The translations under genes and the position numbers were made by a program. The notes below the pieces were generated by a model that searched no databases, was not told the origin of the DNA, and saw nothing but the letters and a program-made list of their open reading frames with translations. 64,000 bases of DNA from assembly GCF_900156465.1 (NCBI RefSeq), contig NZ_LT707064.1, positions 5,595,001 through 5,659,000 of the forward strand, written 5' to 3'. This DNA is from Pseudomonas sp. 7SR1 (GTDB taxonomy: Bacteria; Pseudomonadota; Gammaproteobacteria; Pseudomonadales; Pseudomonadaceae). Shown one piece after another: positions 17,586 to 25,667 of the stretch (within the stretch, counting starts at the first letter, position 1; each line of letters opens with the position of its first letter).

Positions 17586-18620
17586 TCAATCCTGTGCCAC
17601 CCGCACTACCAGCTTGCCGAAATTGCGTCCCTCCAACAGGCCGATAAACGCCTGCGGTGCGTTCTCGAGGCCATCGACCACGTCTTCGCGGAACCTCACC
17701 TTGCCGTCCCGGACCCAGGGTGCCATGGCACTGAGAAATTCCGGCTGCCGGTCGCCGTAGTCGTCGAACACGATAAACCCTTGCATCCGCACCCGCTTGG
17801 TCAGCAAGGTGCGCTGCAGGAGCGGCAGGCGGTCGGGACCGTCCGGGGCCTGTTGATCATTGTAGGAAGCGATCAGCCCGCAGAGTGGAATGCGCGCCTT
17901 GGCATTGAGCAGTGGCACCACGGCATCGAAAACCTTGCCGCCGACATTTTCATAATAGATGTCGATCCCCTTGTCACAGGTCCGGGCCAGCTCCTCGGCA
18001 AAATCCGCGCGTTTATGATCGACGCAGGCATCGAACCCCAGCTCCTCCACCACGTATCTGCATTTCTCGCTGCCGCCGGCCACGCCTACCACCCGCAGCC
18101 CCTTGATCTTCGCCACCTGGCCGACCACCGAGCCGACGGCGCCCGAGGCCGCCGCCACGACCAGGGTTTCCCCGGCCCGGGGCTGGCCGATGTCCATCAA
18201 CCCCATGTAGGCGGTCATGCCCGGCATGCCCAGCACACCCAGGGCCATCGACGGGCTGGGCAGCCCGGAGGGAATGGGGATGATGTTGCGGCCGTCACTG
18301 ATGCTGTGGCTCTGCCAGCCCGTTACCCCCACCACCAGGTCGCCTTCCTGGAATTTCGGATGCAGGGAGCGCTCCACGCGACTGACGGCCCCGCCGGTCA
18401 TCACTTCATCGATCTGCACGGGCGCGGCATAGGACGGTGCGTCGCTCATTCGCCCGCGCATGTAGGGGTCCAGGGACAGGAACAGTGTCTTGAGCAGGAC
18501 CTGCCCTTCTGCCAGGTCCGGTAATGTCACCTGCTCGATGCGGAAATTCTCCGGGACGGGCGCCCCCTTGGGACGGGAAGCAAGAACGATGCGCTGGTTG
18601 GTTATCGATGCCTGTGACAT
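17586..18620 (-). CDS. NADP-dependent oxidoreductase, CurA/leukotriene B4 dehydrogenase-like
   Basis: A 344-residue member of the zinc-independent medium-chain reductase family, similar to E. coli CurA and mammalian prostaglandin/alkenal reductases, which reduce carbon-carbon double bonds of enones using NADPH. Characteristic features are SLDPYMRGRM near residue 50, the nucleotide-binding AAASGAVGSVVGQVAK near residue 153, and YYENVGGKVFDAV near residue 220. The start MSQASITNQRIVL has AAGGAGA 9 bases upstream. The physiological substrate is unknown. It sits between ybaB and recR on the same strand, with a terminator between it and ybaB. Confidence 0.9.
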   Translation of the reverse strand: MSQASITNQRIVLASRPKGAPVPENFRIEQVTLPDLAEGQVLLKTLFLSLDPYMRGRMSDAPSYAAPVQIDEVMTGGAVSRVERSLHPKFQEGDLVVGVTGWQSHSISDGRNIIPIPSGLPSPSMALGVLGMPGMTAYMGLMDIGQPRAGETLVVAAASGAVGSVVGQVAKIKGLRVVGVAGGSEKCRYVVEELGFDACVDHKRADFAEELARTCDKGIDIYYENVGGKVFDAVVPLLNAKARIPLCGLIASYNDQQAPDGPDRLPLLQRTLLTKRVRMQGFIVFDDYGDRQPEFLSAMAPWVRDGKVRFREDVVDGLENAPQAFIGLLEGRNFGKLVVRVAQD

Positions 18621-18735
18621 GGAAACGTCTCCTTGATCGTGGATGGGCGTGCATAGGCAGCAGACCACTGCCCAAGGGGCAGCGTTCGATGTTTGTGCGC
18701 TCGGCCCGCGACGCCAGGAATTTCTGAAGCGGACA

Positions 18736-18764
18736 CAAAAATGCCAGGCGCGGTGCCTGGCATT
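18736..18764 (-). terminator. Intrinsic terminator after ybaB
   Basis: A 10-bp stem (AATGCCAGGC / GCCTGGCATT) with a 5-base loop. Read on the minus strand it is followed by a T run, 30 bp beyond the ybaB stop. It should end the dnaX-ybaB transcript and insulate the oxidoreductase gene. Confidence 0.85.
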
Positions 18765-18795
18765 GTGTGTAGCCCATCCCCGTCGGGATCGCGAA

Positions 18796-19134
18796 TCAGA
18801 ACGGCAGCTTCATGCCCGGTGGCAGTTGCATGCCGGCGGTCATGCCGGACATCTTTTCCTGGCTGTTGGCTTCGATCTTGCGCACCGCGTCGTTGACGGC
18901 GGCGGCGAACAGGGCCTCAAGCATTTCCTTGTCGTCTTCGCTCAGGCCTTCGACCACGCTTGGATCGATGCTGACGCGCTTGATGTCGTGGCGACCGGTC
19001 ATGACCACGGTCACCATGTCACCGCCGGATTTGCCGGTGACTTCGGCGTTGGCCAGCTCTTCCTGCATCTTGGCCATTTTTTCCTGCATCTGCTGTGCCT
19101 GCTTCATCAGGCCGGCCATGCCACCTTTCATCAT
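18796..19134 (-). CDS. YbaB/EbfC family nucleoid-associated protein
   Basis: A small DNA-binding protein (112 residues) of the YbaB/EbfC family, a dimeric 'tweezer' fold encoded next to dnaX and recR in most bacteria. The sequence begins [20 protein letters not shown] and ends with the conserved [12 protein letters not shown]. The ATG at 19134 was chosen because GAGG lies 8 bases upstream; a GTG three codons earlier is also in frame. It lies 64 bp after dnaX on the same strand. Confidence 0.95.
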   Translation of the reverse strand: MMKGGMAGLMKQAQQMQEKMAKMQEELANAEVTGKSGGDMVTVVMTGRHDIKRVSIDPSVVEGLSEDDKEMLEALFAAAVNDAVRKIEANSQEKMSGMTAGMQLPPGMKLPF

Positions 19135-19198
19135 GGGAATCACCTCGAAAGTACTTGGATAGATACCGCGCCCGAACCGTCCGGTCCGGCGCTTTCAG

Positions 19199-21268
19199 TT
19201 ATGAGCCCTGGCTGACCGGGGCCTCGACAGGTTCGATAGTATCGTGACGGACCACGGCGCCGAACTGTTGCATCATCTGCTGGATGAACGGATCGTTGTG
19301 GATCGACTCCTCGGCCTCGCGCTGACGGTCGGCACGGCGTCGTGCCGCCGCCTGGGCCGGGGTTTCCTGCTCGGGCTTGATCAGCTCGATGCTCAGGGTC
19401 AGGGTGCGCTGATGATACTGGTTCAGCGCATCGTTGAGGCGACGCTGCTGGGTCGCGTTGAACAGCGCACTGTGGGCCGGATCCAGGTGCAGCAGCCAAT
19501 GGTCGCCTTCCACGGAAATCAGCGTGCAGTTGGCGGCGATACTGCCGGTCATGCCGGAAATCGGCAGTTTCGCAAACAGCTCCAGCCATTGCAGGGCCAG
19601 CCCGGTGGCCGGCATCGCGGCAGGTTCCGGCTCGGGTTCGGGCGTCGGCTCGCGGGCATGCTCGCTGGCCAGGTCGTCCAGATAGCTGTAGGCCGAGTCC
19701 AGGTCCGGCTCGATGTAGTCTTCATCCAGCGGAGGCTCGTCGTCCAGGTCAGTGCCAGGGGTGGCGAGATCGACCTCGGCCGCCGTCGGCTCCGGCATGG
19801 GGGCCGCGACCCACTCGGGGGCGTCGGGCACCACACTGTCCGGGGTCGGCATGGGGAGCGGCGGCAGCTCGGGCTGCTGGGCTGTGGTATCCAGCACAGG
19901 CTGCCGGGCAGGCGGCTGGACGATCTCAGGCTCCACCGGATCGTTCCAGGGCAGGTCGATGACTGCTTCGGCAACCGGTTCGGGAGCTGGCTCTGGTTCG
20001 GGCACAGGCTGCGCAGCCGCGACAACAGGTGTCGGGGCCGGTTGCGCAATGGCTGCTACCGTAACCGGGGCAGAAACCACTGCCGGCGCAACAACAGGCG
20101 CGGCAGCCACTGGCCTGGTGGAATCAGCTGTGGCCTGGCTGATCCCCACTGGCTTTAGCACCGGCCTCGGCGCGTCCGCCGTATCGGCGGGCCGGAACGC
20201 CAGCATCCGCAACAGCACCATTTCGAAGCCGCCTCGCGGATCCGGCGCCAAAGGCAGGTCGCGACGGCCGATGAGGCCCATCTGGTAATAGAACTGCACG
20301 TCTTCGGCTGGCAAGGCCTGGGCCAGGGCCAATACCCGATCACGGTCGCCATGGCCATTGTCGACACCTTCAGGCAAGGCCTGGGCGATGGCGACACGGT
20401 GCAATACGTTGAGGATTTCCGACAGCACGCCATTCCAGTCCGGGCCTTGCTCGGCCAGGTGACGCACGGCTTCGAGCAACGCCTTCGCGTCGCCTTCGAT
20501 CAGCGCATGCAACACGTCATAGACCTGGCCATGGTCCAGGGTACCGAGCATGGCCCGCACGTCGGCGGCCATCACCTTGCCTTCGCCAAAGGCAATGGCC
20601 TGGTCGGTGAGGCTCATGGCGTCACGCATCGAACCGTCGGCGGCGCGCCCCAGCAGCCACAACGCGTCGTCTTCGAACGGCACGTTCTCGACACCCAGCA
20701 CATGGGTGAGGTGCTCGACGACCCGCTCCGGCGTCATGTTCTTGAGGGAGAACTGCAGGCAACGGGACAAAATTGTCGCGGGAAGTTTCTGCGGGTCGGT
20801 GGTCGCCAGGATGAACTTGACGTAGGGCGGCGGCTCCTCAAGCGTCTTGAGCAGCGCATTGAAGGAATGGCTGGAGAGCATGTGCACTTCGTCGATCAGG
20901 TAGACCTTGAAGCGCCCACGGCTCGGGGCGTACTGCACGTTGTCGAGCAGTTCGCGGGTGTCTTCGACCTTGGTGCGACTGGCGGCGTCGATCTCGATGA
21001 GGTCGACGAAACGGCCCTCGTCGATCTCGCGACAGACCGAACATTCGCCACAGGGCGTGGAAGTGATGCCGGTTTCGCAGTTCAGGCACTTGGCGATGAT
21101 CCGCGCAATGGTGGTCTTGCCCACGCCCCGCGTCCCCGTGAACAGGTAGGCGTGGTGCAGCCGCTGGCTGTCCAAGGCATTGATCAGAGCCTTGAGCACA
21201 TGGGTCTGGCCGACCATTTCGCGGAACGAGCGCGGACGCCATTTACGTGCAAGAACCTGATAACTCAT
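19199..21268 (-). CDS. dnaX: DNA polymerase III subunits gamma and tau
   Basis: Clamp-loader ATPase, 689 residues. The N-terminus MSYQVLARKWRPRSF is diagnostic. The Walker A motif GTRGVGKTT is near residue 45, zinc-binding cysteines CLNC/CGECSVC near residues 64-79, and the Walker B-like YLIDEVHMLS near residue 127. The region around residues 380-580 is a Pro/Ala/Glu-rich low-complexity linker typical of the tau extension, followed by a C-terminal polymerase-binding domain. The start ATG at 21268 is about 120 codons inside a longer open frame. I did not identify a frameshift heptamer for making gamma. The SRP RNA gene lies upstream, but two other genes now separate them. Confidence 0.96.
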   Translation of the reverse strand: MSYQVLARKWRPRSFREMVGQTHVLKALINALDSQRLHHAYLFTGTRGVGKTTIARIIAKCLNCETGITSTPCGECSVCREIDEGRFVDLIEIDAASRTKVEDTRELLDNVQYAPSRGRFKVYLIDEVHMLSSHSFNALLKTLEEPPPYVKFILATTDPQKLPATILSRCLQFSLKNMTPERVVEHLTHVLGVENVPFEDDALWLLGRAADGSMRDAMSLTDQAIAFGEGKVMAADVRAMLGTLDHGQVYDVLHALIEGDAKALLEAVRHLAEQGPDWNGVLSEILNVLHRVAIAQALPEGVDNGHGDRDRVLALAQALPAEDVQFYYQMGLIGRRDLPLAPDPRGGFEMVLLRMLAFRPADTADAPRPVLKPVGISQATADSTRPVAAAPVVAPAVVSAPVTVAAIAQPAPTPVVAAAQPVPEPEPAPEPVAEAVIDLPWNDPVEPEIVQPPARQPVLDTTAQQPELPPLPMPTPDSVVPDAPEWVAAPMPEPTAAEVDLATPGTDLDDEPPLDEDYIEPDLDSAYSYLDDLASEHAREPTPEPEPEPAAMPATGLALQWLELFAKLPISGMTGSIAANCTLISVEGDHWLLHLDPAHSALFNATQQRRLNDALNQYHQRTLTLSIELIKPEQETPAQAAARRRADRQREAEESIHNDPFIQQMMQQFGAVVRHDTIEPVEAPVSQGS

Positions 21269-21410
21269 CGAAAACCGTCGCAACGAAGGAACACAAGCGG
21301 CTAATGCTAGCGGAGCAGGGGCGAAATTGCATCCGGTGCGCTCGCCTAATCTGACTAAGCTGTGGATCATGACTCGGTTGTCGACAGGATTCGCGGGATC
21401 AGGAGAGCGT

Positions 21411-22175
21411 ATGCACGGGGCCATGGGGGCTTTGCTGTTGTTGAGTACGGGTTGTCTGGCCGCCGAAACGCCCTTGCGATTTGCCGTCACCGACGGCTGG
21501 GCCATGCCCATGGTACAGATCGAACGGGGCCGTCCGACCCAGGGCATCATGCCCGACATCATGACCAGCCTGGCGACCCAGGCAGGCATGCCGGCCGAGT
21601 TCCACGTGCTGTCTCGGGCCAGGCTCGACGCGGCCATGCAGAATGGCGAAGTCGATATGCGCTGTTATGTCAGCCCCGACTGGGTGGATGGCAACGGCAA
21701 TTATCTATGGAGCGTCCCGCTGTTCTTCCAGCGCGACCTGCTGGTCGGCACCACCAGCGTGTCCACGCAACTGTCGCCGGCGGCACTGGCACCACAACCG
21801 ATCGGCACGGTGCTGGGCTATACGTACCCGACCTTGCAGCCGCTGTTCGACAGCGGCCACTTGCGGCGCGACGATGCGCGTAGCCAGGAGCAGGTGCTGG
21901 CCAAGCTGCTTGCCGGTCGCTATCGCTATGGCGTGAGCAATCAATGGGCACTGGACTGGTTCAATCAACGGCATGGGGCTGACCGTCAACTGCACGAGGT
22001 GGCTGTTCTCCAGGAACAACAGCTGGGCTGCTACCTGCGTAACGATCCCGGTCTTGCGACACAACGCATTCTGCGCACCCTGGAAAAAATGAAAGCGTCG
22101 GGGGAAATCGACGCCATCATCCGGCTCTATACCGGCCGCAACGCCGCATCGCAGGCAGAGACCGAGTCGCCCTGA
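21411..22175 (+). CDS. Periplasmic substrate-binding protein, SBP_bac_3 family
   Basis: A 254-residue secreted protein. The ATG at 21411, with AGGAGA 7 bases upstream, begins a signal peptide (MHGAMGALLLLSTGCLAAE) that may end at a weak lipobox or at the A-A-E site. The mature part resembles amino-acid-type binding proteins: PLRFAVTDGWAMPMV at the start, a GIMPDIM motif, and YGVSNQWALDWF late in the protein. No transporter genes adjoin it, so a solitary sensor-type or orphan role is possible. Its last 49 bases overlap the end of the convergent GGDEF-EAL gene. The ligand is unknown. Confidence 0.8.
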   Translation: MHGAMGALLLLSTGCLAAETPLRFAVTDGWAMPMVQIERGRPTQGIMPDIMTSLATQAGMPAEFHVLSRARLDAAMQNGEVDMRCYVSPDWVDGNGNYLWSVPLFFQRDLLVGTTSVSTQLSPAALAPQPIGTVLGYTYPTLQPLFDSGHLRRDDARSQEQVLAKLLAGRYRYGVSNQWALDWFNQRHGADRQLHEVAVLQEQQLGCYLRNDPGLATQRILRTLEKMKASGEIDAIIRLYTGRNAASQAETESP

Positions 22176-23881
22176 ATGCCGGGCCGTTGCTTCCACTGCG
22201 GCGGTGGAACAAAGCCCCTTACCCACCCCGGTATCTGCTCGGGGGGCATGGGTCGGGCAATGAAATACCCTTGAGCCACTTCACACCCCAGCCGCAGCAA
22301 CAATTGCCCATGTTCCAGGCTGTCCAACCCCTCGGCCACCACCTGGCGCCCGAATGCCTGAGCCAGACCGATCACGGCGCGGGTCAGGGCCAGGTCGTCC
22401 CGGTCCTCCAGGATGTCGCGGACAAAGGTCTTGTCGATCTTGATGGTCTGGGTGCGCAGGTGCTTGAGGTCATTGAGGGAACAGTGGCCCGTTCCGAAGC
22501 CTCCCAGGGAAAACACCACGCCCAAGGCCTGGCAGGCCTGGAGACAGTCGCTGACGTGGGCCAGGTTTTCCACCGCGACGGATTCGACGATCTGCAGGTC
22601 CAGCATGCGCGGCGACACCGTCGGGTGTCGTTCCAGCACCTGCCGCAGGCGCGCCACGAAATCCGCGCGCTGGAAGTGTCGCGCCGAGATGTTGATGCTC
22701 ACCGGCCAACACTGCCCCGCCTGCTGCCATTGCTGCAACTGGGTCATGACCTGCTCCATGACCCATTCGCCGATGTCGACGATCAGGTCGGTTTCTTCCA
22801 CCAGGGGCAGGAACTCCCGGGGCGGCACCAGTCCACGTTGCGGATGTTTCCAGCGCAGCAGCGCCTCGAGACCGACCACGCAGCCATCGCGCATATTGAC
22901 CTTGGGCTGGAAATGCAGCCGCAACTCGTCGTCCACCAATGCCTGCCGGACTCGCTCGACGGACTGGTACGTGGCCTGTACCTCCCTGTCCCGGGACACA
23001 TCGAACAGATGGAAACGATTGCGACCGCTCTGCTTGGCCACGTACATGGCCTGGTCGGCGTGGCGCAGCAAGGTTTCGGCATCCTCGTCGTCACACGGGT
23101 ACAGCGTGACACCGATGCTGGCGAACACCTTGATACTCTTGCCATCGATCACGTAGGGCGCGGAGACGGCGATCAGCACCCGGTTCAAGGCGCCATGCAG
23201 CTCATCCATCCCACGCACATGGCGCAGCACCAGTACGAACTCATCCCCGGCCAGCCGCGCCACCACGTCCTCGCCACGCACGATACTGCGCAGCCGCCTG
23301 GCCACTTCCACCAGCAGCCGGTCGCCACTGGCGTGGCCATGACCATCATTGACGGCCTTGAAGCCGTCGAGGTCGAGCATGCATATCGCCAGGGGCAGGT
23401 TTTCCGCCCGGGAAAAGGCCAGGGACTGATTCAACAAGTCCGACAGGTAGGTGCGATTGGGCAGCCCGGTCAGCACATCGTGTCCGACCCGCCATTGCAG
23501 GGAATGCAGTTGCCGACGCTTCTCGCTGACATCGAAACGAATCGCCAGGTAACGCTCGATCCGCCCTGTCGTATCGTCGGCCACCGGTACCAGGGTGGTG
23601 TCGACCCAATGCAAGGTTCCGTCCTTGGCCCGGTTGCAGATCTCGCCTTTCCAGATCTGGCCCAGGGCAATGGTGCGCCACATGGCGCTGAAGAACTCGC
23701 CAGGGTGCTGTCCGGAGTTGAGCAGGCGATGATTTTCGCCCAGCAGTTCATCGCGCCGGTAGCCAAAGAGAAGACAGAACTGATCGTTGACGTAGGTGAT
23801 ACGCCCGTTCAAATCGGTTTCGGAGAAAATCGCGGCTGCGTCAACGGCTCTGCGGTACTTCTTATCCATCGAAGCAGTCAT
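22127..23881 (-). CDS. PAS-GGDEF-EAL protein with degenerate EAL active site
   Basis: A cyclic-di-GMP protein of 584 residues with no clear membrane segment. An N-terminal PAS domain (about 10-120; ITYVNDQFCLLFGYRRDELLGEN) is followed by a GGDEF domain with AGDEF at about 211-215 and an inhibitory-site RxxD (RGED) at 202-205, so diguanylate cyclase activity is plausible. The EAL domain keeps EALLRWKHP at about 339, IKIDK (481) and VAEG (517), but the usual metal-binding DDFGTG reads GGFGTG (residues 460-461). Phosphodiesterase activity is therefore doubtful; it may bind c-di-GMP or act allosterically. The start at 23881 is uncertain; an ATG four codons later is possible. Confidence 0.9.
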   Translation of the reverse strand: MTASMDKKYRRAVDAAAIFSETDLNGRITYVNDQFCLLFGYRRDELLGENHRLLNSGQHPGEFFSAMWRTIALGQIWKGEICNRAKDGTLHWVDTTLVPVADDTTGRIERYLAIRFDVSEKRRQLHSLQWRVGHDVLTGLPNRTYLSDLLNQSLAFSRAENLPLAICMLDLDGFKAVNDGHGHASGDRLLVEVARRLRSIVRGEDVVARLAGDEFVLVLRHVRGMDELHGALNRVLIAVSAPYVIDGKSIKVFASIGVTLYPCDDEDAETLLRHADQAMYVAKQSGRNRFHLFDVSRDREVQATYQSVERVRQALVDDELRLHFQPKVNMRDGCVVGLEALLRWKHPQRGLVPPREFLPLVEETDLIVDIGEWVMEQVMTQLQQWQQAGQCWPVSINISARHFQRADFVARLRQVLERHPTVSPRMLDLQIVESVAVENLAHVSDCLQACQALGVVFSLGGFGTGHCSLNDLKHLRTQTIKIDKTFVRDILEDRDDLALTRAVIGLAQAFGRQVVAEGLDSLEHGQLLLRLGCEVAQGYFIARPMPPEQIPGWVRGFVPPPQWKQRPGIQGDSVSACDAALRPV

Positions 23882-24175
23882 CCATGAGTCATGGCTGGGC
23901 AGACGAAACAGCCAACTCGCTTCGAACACCTCGAAATGAGTTGGAGCGCGGGCCGTGCCGGCGATTGGGGTCAAGCCTCTACCGTTTGTCGCGACAATAA
24001 ACGCAAGCGCTGTGTTTTTCGCGCATCCCGGTGTCTGATGCAGGTCACCAAATACCCGTGCCAAAGGCCGATTCTACGAAACACATCACATTTTGCAAAG
24101 CAAAGTGATGGAAAATGCGGTTGCCTAATGCAAAAATCTATCGTTAAGTTCTTGATTCTAAATGGGAATTGAGCG

Positions 24176-24490
24176 ATGCGAATTTCGAGCTTGGGGGCGG
24201 CCATCAGACGCTATCGCAAAGTAGCGGGGCTGACTCAGGCTGAACTGGGCGAAAAGACCGGCTTTGACCCCAAAACCATCAGCCGTTTCGAAACCGGCAC
24301 CTACACCCCCAGCGTTGAAGCGCTGATCCTGCTTGCCAAGGCGCTGGACGTACAGCTCAAGGCATTTTTTGTCGACATGAACGACGAAGACGAACAACGC
24401 GCCTATCTGTTCGGCGTCATCCACAAAGCCACGCCAAAGGACCTGGGGAAGCTGATCGCGGCGGTAGACCAGGCGCTGTCCAAGCCTTAG
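24176..24490 (+). CDS. XRE-family helix-turn-helix regulator
   Basis: A 104-residue DNA-binding protein. Residues 8-60 form a Cro/C1-type HTH (IRRYRKVAGLTQAELGEKTGFDPKTISRFETGTYTPSVEALILLAKAL, quoted in part: GLTQAELGEKTG and TISRFETG). The C-terminus (DLGKLIAAVDQAL) is a short helical tail. No partner toxin or prophage gene adjoins it. The 75 bp upstream are clearly more AT-rich than the surroundings and contain TTTTGCAAAG and ATGCAAAAAT, which may hold its promoter or autoregulatory site. Targets are unknown. Confidence 0.85.
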   Translation: MRISSLGAAIRRYRKVAGLTQAELGEKTGFDPKTISRFETGTYTPSVEALILLAKALDVQLKAFFVDMNDEDEQRAYLFGVIHKATPKDLGKLIAAVDQALSKP

Positions 24491-24531
24491 GGCATGTCCC
24501 CTGAAATCCAGGGGAGCAGGTCATCGGCCAG

Positions 24532-25182
24532 TCAACGCTCCCCCTTCGCCCGATCCACGGCAATCACGACCAGCGATATCACCACGAACCCCACCAGCAC
24601 CATGGCCGCATTGCCAAGCGCCTGCATATAACCCAGCCGATTCACTTCGATGAACGGATAGGGATAGGTGTCCAGCAGATGGCCGCGCACCAGGGCGTAG
24701 ATGAAATAGGCCAACGGATAGATCAGCCACGGCCAGGCGTTGCGCCAATGCAGCCCCTTGGGAACGCAGAACCACCAATAGATCACGAACACCACTGGCA
24801 TCACGTCGTGGAGCAACTCGTCGGCCACCCATTGCCAGCCCTGGGGATCCCACACGTTACGCAGCAAGAAATTGTAGGCCAGACCCACCAGCACGATGGC
24901 GGCTGCCACGCCGCCTTGTGTCGACGGTCGGAGAAAGAAGCTGCGCAGCGCCGAGCTCCCTGTCGTCGCGGCATAAGTCAACACCACCGCCACCAGGATA
25001 TTGGTCAGCACCGTGAAGTAACTGAAGAAGATATCCAGCCCACCCGCCAGGCTCTTGCCGGCCTGCCAGCGCGAAGTCAGGATCAAGTAAAGCTGGAGCA
25101 CCAAGGCAAACCAGGCCAGCCCAGCGGCAAGCTTCACGGCCACATTGCCCTTGCCTTGCGTTAACACCATGTCGTCGCTCAT
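24532..25182 (-). CDS. Pr6Pr family membrane protein
   Basis: A 216-residue integral membrane protein with about six hydrophobic segments. Motifs such as FFSYFTVLTNILVAV, LLHDVMPVVFVIYWW and YPYPFIEV are those of the bacterial Pr6Pr / FAR-17a/AIG1-like family, whose biochemical function is not established in bacteria. The start MSDDMVLTQGKGN at 25182 has GGAGG 8 bases upstream; the frame is open further upstream but without a ribosome site. It lies alone between the XRE gene and the SRP RNA gene. Confidence 0.85.
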   Translation of the reverse strand: MSDDMVLTQGKGNVAVKLAAGLAWFALVLQLYLILTSRWQAGKSLAGGLDIFFSYFTVLTNILVAVVLTYAATTGSSALRSFFLRPSTQGGVAAAIVLVGLAYNFLLRNVWDPQGWQWVADELLHDVMPVVFVIYWWFCVPKGLHWRNAWPWLIYPLAYFIYALVRGHLLDTYPYPFIEVNRLGYMQALGNAAMVLVGFVVISLVVIAVDRAKGER

Positions 25183-25399
25183 CACGTTGCCCTCCGGCCA
25201 CGTGGCAGCTGCGACTGCGAAGTCCCTGAAAGGGATGTTCAACGACAGGCTGCCTGTTGGACGAGACCCTAGAAAAGCACCCGCAAGGATTCCACTGTCA
25301 TTGCTGACAGTTCCGACCAGTGGTCATGCTGCAGGCGGCACAAGGCTGCGAAAGCATTCGAAGAGCAGAACAGGAAGACAAGGAAGGATGAAGTGAGAA

Positions 25400-25420
25400 G
25401 AACCTTGCGAAGGAAGGTTC
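25400..25420 (-). terminator. Candidate terminator after the 4.5S RNA gene
   Basis: A 7-bp stem GAACCTT / AAGGTTC lies 12 bp downstream of the RNA 3' end and is followed on the minus strand by TTCTTCTC. The T run is interrupted, so the strength is uncertain. Confidence 0.5.
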
Positions 25421-25432
25421 GGGCGTTATGGA

Positions 25433-25542
25433 GGCAACCCCACCAGCCACACCCCGGCACACAATGTTCCCGCTGTGGCTGCTTCCTTCCGGATCTGACC
25501 AGGTTCACGGGTAATCGTTGCGGGGGGACCGATGGGGTCACC
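25433..25542 (-). ncRNA. ffs: 4.5S RNA, signal recognition particle RNA
   Basis: The reverse strand carries the conserved SRP RNA core CAGAUCCGGAAGGAAGCAGCC with the GGAA tetraloop and symmetric/asymmetric loops bound by Ffh. The flanks pair over about 12 bp (GGUGACCCCAUC with GGUGGGGUUGCC, including G-U pairs), closing the long hairpin of about 110 nt; the ends are set by that pairing and may be trimmed by a few bases in the cell. In Pseudomonas this gene usually lies upstream of dnaX; here the Pr6Pr, XRE, GGDEF-EAL and binding-protein genes lie between them. Confidence 0.95.
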
Positions 25543-25574
25543 ATAACGACGCCCGCCTGACGGCGAGCCGCGCC

Positions 25575-25602
25575 ATTGTACCTATCTGGCAAGAACTTAC
25601 AA
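25575..25602 (-). promoter_or_regulatory. Sigma-70 promoter of the 4.5S RNA gene
   Basis: On the minus strand TTGTAA (-35) and TACAAT (-10) are separated by 16 bp. The predicted start lies roughly 30 nt upstream of the mature RNA end, consistent with a 5' leader removed by RNase P as in E. coli 4.5S RNA. Confidence 0.65.
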
Positions 25603-25667
25603 CCGTCCGCGCCGGATTAAAAACCGAAGATGTTCAAGCACTTGCCGCGCAGGCAAGGCCCGCGTGG

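Noticed and set aside
24176..24490. XRE gene as the antitoxin of a toxin-antitoxin pair
   Set aside because: No small toxin-like gene lies directly before or after it; the neighbours are a GGDEF-EAL gene and a Pr6Pr gene.
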